From contig JAYUCY010000063.1 in NCBI GenBank assembly GCA_043740085.1, positions 1-21,492 on the forward strand: a DNA stretch of 21,492 bases, read 5' to 3'. Of the stretch, positions 19,143 through 21,492 are shown piece after piece. Origin of the DNA: UBA668 sp043740085. GTDB lineage: Bacteria > Actinomycetota > Acidimicrobiia > Acidimicrobiales > Ilumatobacteraceae. The notes below the pieces were generated by a model, which saw only the letters and a list, made by a program, of their open reading frames with translations, ran no database searches and was not told where the DNA came from. Both the position numbers and the translations under genes were made by a program. Positions within the stretch are counted from its first letter, which is position 1; each line of letters starts with the position of its first letter.

Positions 19143-19732
19143 GGTTGTTCCTTGCGGTCGAATCGGATCTGCTGATCTGGGAGCGCCGGAGCGAGGATGA
19201 CAAGCATGCGTGCTCCGGCTGTCGTGGAGGCGTTGCGCCAGGTGTGCGGGGTGCCGGCGCTGAAGCTCAACGCATCGCCAACAACGAGTTGAAAGGTGGT
19301 GCCTTCGAGGTCGAACTCGAAGGCACCTTCGAGCACGAAGCAGACCTCGAACTCGCTCGCGAGGGTGTAGTAGTCATCGCCCGCCGAACCCCCTGGGCCT
19401 ACGACGGTTTCCATCACGGTGACATGGCGCTGTGTCGGCGTGGCGATCAGGGTGTCCGCCACGCTGGCTCCCGGCAAGCCTTCGAGCGTGGCCCGCTCGG
19501 TAGCTCGTACAAGGCGGGTTTGCGGGGCGGCGAGCAGATCACTGGCGGAGACCCCCATCGCTTCGCAGATCGCCATCAAGCTCGACAGCGATGGGCTCGC
19601 CTGGTCCCGCTCGACGCGAGACAGGAAGCTCTTCGTCAATCCGGTTCGTTCCGCGACCTCGGCCAACCCCAATCGTCGAGCCTCGCGTTCGCGTCGGAGC
19701 CTGAGCCCAATGCGGAAGTCGCTGTTCGCCAT
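19139..19732 (-). CDS. XRE-family regulator with C-terminal cupin domain
   Basis: A 197-aa transcription factor. The XRE helix-turn-helix occupies residues about 7-62 (LRLRREREARRLGLAEVAER then TGLTKSFLSRVERDQASPSL). A cupin_2 barrel follows from about 105 to 180: EFEVCFVLEGAFEFDLEGT and SFSAGTPHTWRN are the two cupin motifs. Such proteins sense a small amine, amino acid or related ligand in the cupin barrel. The gene sits between the permease (30 nt upstream) and gbuA (overlap of 4 nt), so it is both inside and probably in control of the operon. No strong ribosome binding site precedes the ATG at 19732. By analogy with other amine-catabolism clusters the inducer may be the transported guanidino compound. 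Confidence 0.9.
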   Translation of the reverse strand: MANSDFRIGLRLRREREARRLGLAEVAERTGLTKSFLSRVERDQASPSLSSLMAICEAMGVSASDLLAAPQTRLVRATERATLEGLPGASVADTLIATPTQRHVTVMETVVGPGGSAGDDYYTLASEFEVCFVLEGAFEFDLEGTTFQLVVGDALSFSAGTPHTWRNASTTAGARMLVILAPALPDQQIRFDRKEQP

Positions 19733-19762
19733 GGTGCAGACCGTATCGACCGTCGCAGCGGG

Positions 19763-21244
19763 TTACGACCAGCCTGCAGCCAGACGCTCGAGTTCCTGAT
19801 CGCTCTCGGCAATTGCCGACTGCTCGACAGCCGTGTTCATGCCGCGACTGAGGATGAAATAGACCCCTCCAGCGACAACGAGCCCGATCAGCCACGAATA
19901 GTCGACGAGCGATGTCCAGTGACGAGCGGCCCAACCGGCGTAGGTGAAGTTACCGATCGGGAAGGGAAGGATGAGAAACGGGATCTGCGCCAGCAAGCCG
20001 GCGGCAAAGGCGATCAGACCGCTTCGCGACCATGCGCCGTAGACACCGTCGGCGCGGAACAGATGGGTGATCGCATAGTGGCCACGGCGGACGAAGAAGT
20101 AGTCCACGAGGTTGATCGCAGTCCACGGCACGAGCAAGAAGAGCATCACGGTCAAGGCGCTGAACAGCGCACCGAGTTGATTTTCCATTGCTTTCGCGGC
20201 GAGGTACCAGATCGCGGCCAACGCGACGACCGTGACGATACGTAGCTTCCGAGTCGGCTTGATGGCCCTCACGGAATCAATCGCAGTGATCACCGTCAGC
20301 ATCGCACCATAGGCGTTCATCCCCATCGTGGCGATCAGTGAGAGCGAAGCGACGAAGGTCGTCAATCCGCCGAGGTGGTTGATCACGCTGTTGCCTGAAA
20401 GTTGTAGACCGACGAGCGAATCGGCGACCGGCATCGGCAGGCGAGAGGCCATCCATGCACCAAGCGCTATCAGCCAAATCGCGGATCCCGAGGCACCGAA
20501 GAAGACGGCACTGATGAGTGGTTTCGGCGTGGTGGACTTCGGCAGATAGCGGGAGTAGTCCGAAACGTAGGGGGCGTAGGTGATGTTGTATGCCGCGGCA
20601 AGCGATAGCTGCGTCATGAACACCGCGAAGTTGAATCCCCCGGGCGCCGCCGGTGTCGTCCCGCCAGCCTTGCCGAAGATGATCCCGAGGCTGATGACCA
20701 CAATCAGCGGGAACGAGATATACAGCAAAATCCGGAAGACCTTGTGCACAGAGTCATGGCCGAAAATCGCGATGACCGCAGCGATGACAGTGACGGCGAC
20801 AGCAACGATTTCCGTGTTCCATCCGAACGCACCGTTGAACCCGTGCGACAGAATTATCTGATCGACCACGTTGAACGCCATGAAGGTAAAGAACGACGCA
20901 AAGAGAGCGACAACGACGCCTCGGTAGCCGAATTGCGCCCGGGACTGAATCATCTGGGGAAGCCCGAACACAGGACCCTGACTGGCATGGAACGCCATGA
21001 ACAACGTTCCGGTCAGGATGCCGAGCGCACCAGCCAAGATCGCCCACCCCAACGAGAGGCCGAGCTGCACACCAAGAAAGCCGGTGGCGATCGAAAATGG
21101 TTGAAAGTTGCCCAGGAACCACAGCATGAACTGCTCCCGGACGGTGCCATGGCGTTCCTTCGGTGGCACCCAATCGATCGATCGTGACTCGATCTGGCCC
21201 AGAACCCCAGGTGTTCCAGACGCGACAGCAGGCGTAGTTGACAT
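19763..21244 (-). CDS. NCS1-family permease (cytosine/purine/allantoin type)
   Basis: A 493-aa integral membrane protein with about 12 hydrophobic segments. The N-terminal REQFMLWFLGNFQPFSIATG and GLSLGWAILAGALGILTGTL stretches are typical of NCS1 permeases (motif near TM1 and TM2). ASQGPVFGLPQMIQSRAQFG, SLAAAYNITYAPYVSDYSRY and the TAINLVDYFFVRRGHY phrase near residues 355-370 complete the family signature. It should import a substrate with H+ or Na+. Most characterised members carry nucleobases, allantoin, hydantoins or thiamine; its position before gbuA suggests a guanidino compound, which would be an unusual substrate. I chose ATG 21244 over the TTG at 21247 because it has GGGGGGAA upstream. 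It is the first gene of a four-gene operon (permease, regulator, gbuA, NTF2). Confidence 0.9.
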   Translation of the reverse strand: MSTTPAVASGTPGVLGQIESRSIDWVPPKERHGTVREQFMLWFLGNFQPFSIATGFLGVQLGLSLGWAILAGALGILTGTLFMAFHASQGPVFGLPQMIQSRAQFGYRGVVVALFASFFTFMAFNVVDQIILSHGFNGAFGWNTEIVAVAVTVIAAVIAIFGHDSVHKVFRILLYISFPLIVVISLGIIFGKAGGTTPAAPGGFNFAVFMTQLSLAAAYNITYAPYVSDYSRYLPKSTTPKPLISAVFFGASGSAIWLIALGAWMASRLPMPVADSLVGLQLSGNSVINHLGGLTTFVASLSLIATMGMNAYGAMLTVITAIDSVRAIKPTRKLRIVTVVALAAIWYLAAKAMENQLGALFSALTVMLFLLVPWTAINLVDYFFVRRGHYAITHLFRADGVYGAWSRSGLIAFAAGLLAQIPFLILPFPIGNFTYAGWAARHWTSLVDYSWLIGLVVAGGVYFILSRGMNTAVEQSAIAESDQELERLAAGWS

Positions 21245-21285
21245 CAATTCCCCCCAAAGGATCAGACCAACAGTGTCATGCTACT

Positions 21286-21297
21286 ACACGATCGTGT
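21286..21297. promoter_or_regulatory. 12-bp palindrome upstream of the permease operon
   Basis: ACACGATCGTGT is a perfect palindrome 41 nt before the permease start, in the region that must hold the operon promoter. It could be the XRE-cupin operator. No convincing -35/-10 pair was found nearby. The remaining 21298-21492 holds no recognisable gene; a 47-codon minus-strand frame that starts at a GTG and ends at 21296 resembles nothing I know. Confidence 0.25.
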
Positions 21298-21492
21298 CCT
21301 CAGATGACCTTCTCATTCTGGCCACCCCGGCGGAGTTCGATCCCGACCAGTCTCTCGGCAACGGTGAGCGACGAATGTCGGTCGCCATCGATGGCTAGTG
21401 TCCGTCGCGGATTCAGTGATGTCGTGAGCTCTGCGTGCGACACACCCCCAGCCGCCCTTCAGTCATGTCCGTCGATGCGAGTGCCACGCCGT

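Noticed and set aside
1..21492. Insertion sequences, integrases, CRISPR arrays or phage modules
   Set aside because: No transposase or recombinase motifs, regularly spaced repeats or structural phage genes were found on either strand, although the graveyard suggests past element activity.

Overview
The window is high-GC DNA with dense, often overlapping genes. It carries a SARP/BTAD regulator, a DUF6671 protein, GTG starts and ATGA/GTGA stop-start overlaps. This suggests an actinomycete-like bacterium (Actinomycetota). Acidimicrobiia would be a reasonable guess, but nothing in the sequence proves it. No rRNA, complete tRNA, CRISPR array, transposase or plasmid/phage module was seen.

Left part (1-1995): an HpcH/HpaI-type aldolase that runs off the left edge and a D-2-hydroxyacid dehydrogenase lie on the minus strand. 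A short-chain dehydrogenase diverges from them with an apparently leaderless promoter. Together they look like a small set for metabolising hydroxy or keto acids.

2102-7906 is the most unusual unit. A small winged-helix regulator (minus strand) diverges from a tightly coupled plus-strand operon: a 94-aa protein of unknown function, a Thermus-type NADP isocitrate dehydrogenase with its C-terminal extension, a DUF6671 protein with CxxC pairs, and a 918-aa fusion. The fusion joins a decayed PurK-like ATP-grasp domain to a complete IlvD-family [2Fe-2S] dehydratase. A 12-6-12 inverted repeat sits on the operon's near-consensus promoter and is probably the regulator's operator.

7907-9122 is a gene graveyard: a toxin fragment and its antitoxin N-terminus, a sequence like the 3' end of a tRNA/tmRNA (possible attachment-site scar), the tail of a methyltransferase, part of a SnoaL-like cyclase, and a MazEF-like pair with a start-less antitoxin and an internally deleted toxin.

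9123-15539: a large SARP-NB-ARC regulator diverges from a BBE-type FAD-linked oxidase. Next come a TetR regulator with a perfect 18-bp palindrome on its own promoter, a methyltransferase remnant lacking its SAM-binding motif I, and an OsmC-family protein.

15674-17318 is a cobalt-type nitrile hydratase operon (alpha, beta, accessory protein). No intact amidase is present, but a decayed amidase (17483-17743, minus) converges on the operon, next to the tail of an HxlR-like regulator.

17762-21244 (minus) is a four-gene operon: NCS1 permease, XRE-cupin regulator, GbuA-like guanidinobutyrase and NTF2-like protein. The amidase relic begins 18 nt after it and may once have been its fifth gene. All functions are read from motifs and remembered family patterns; no database search was possible.
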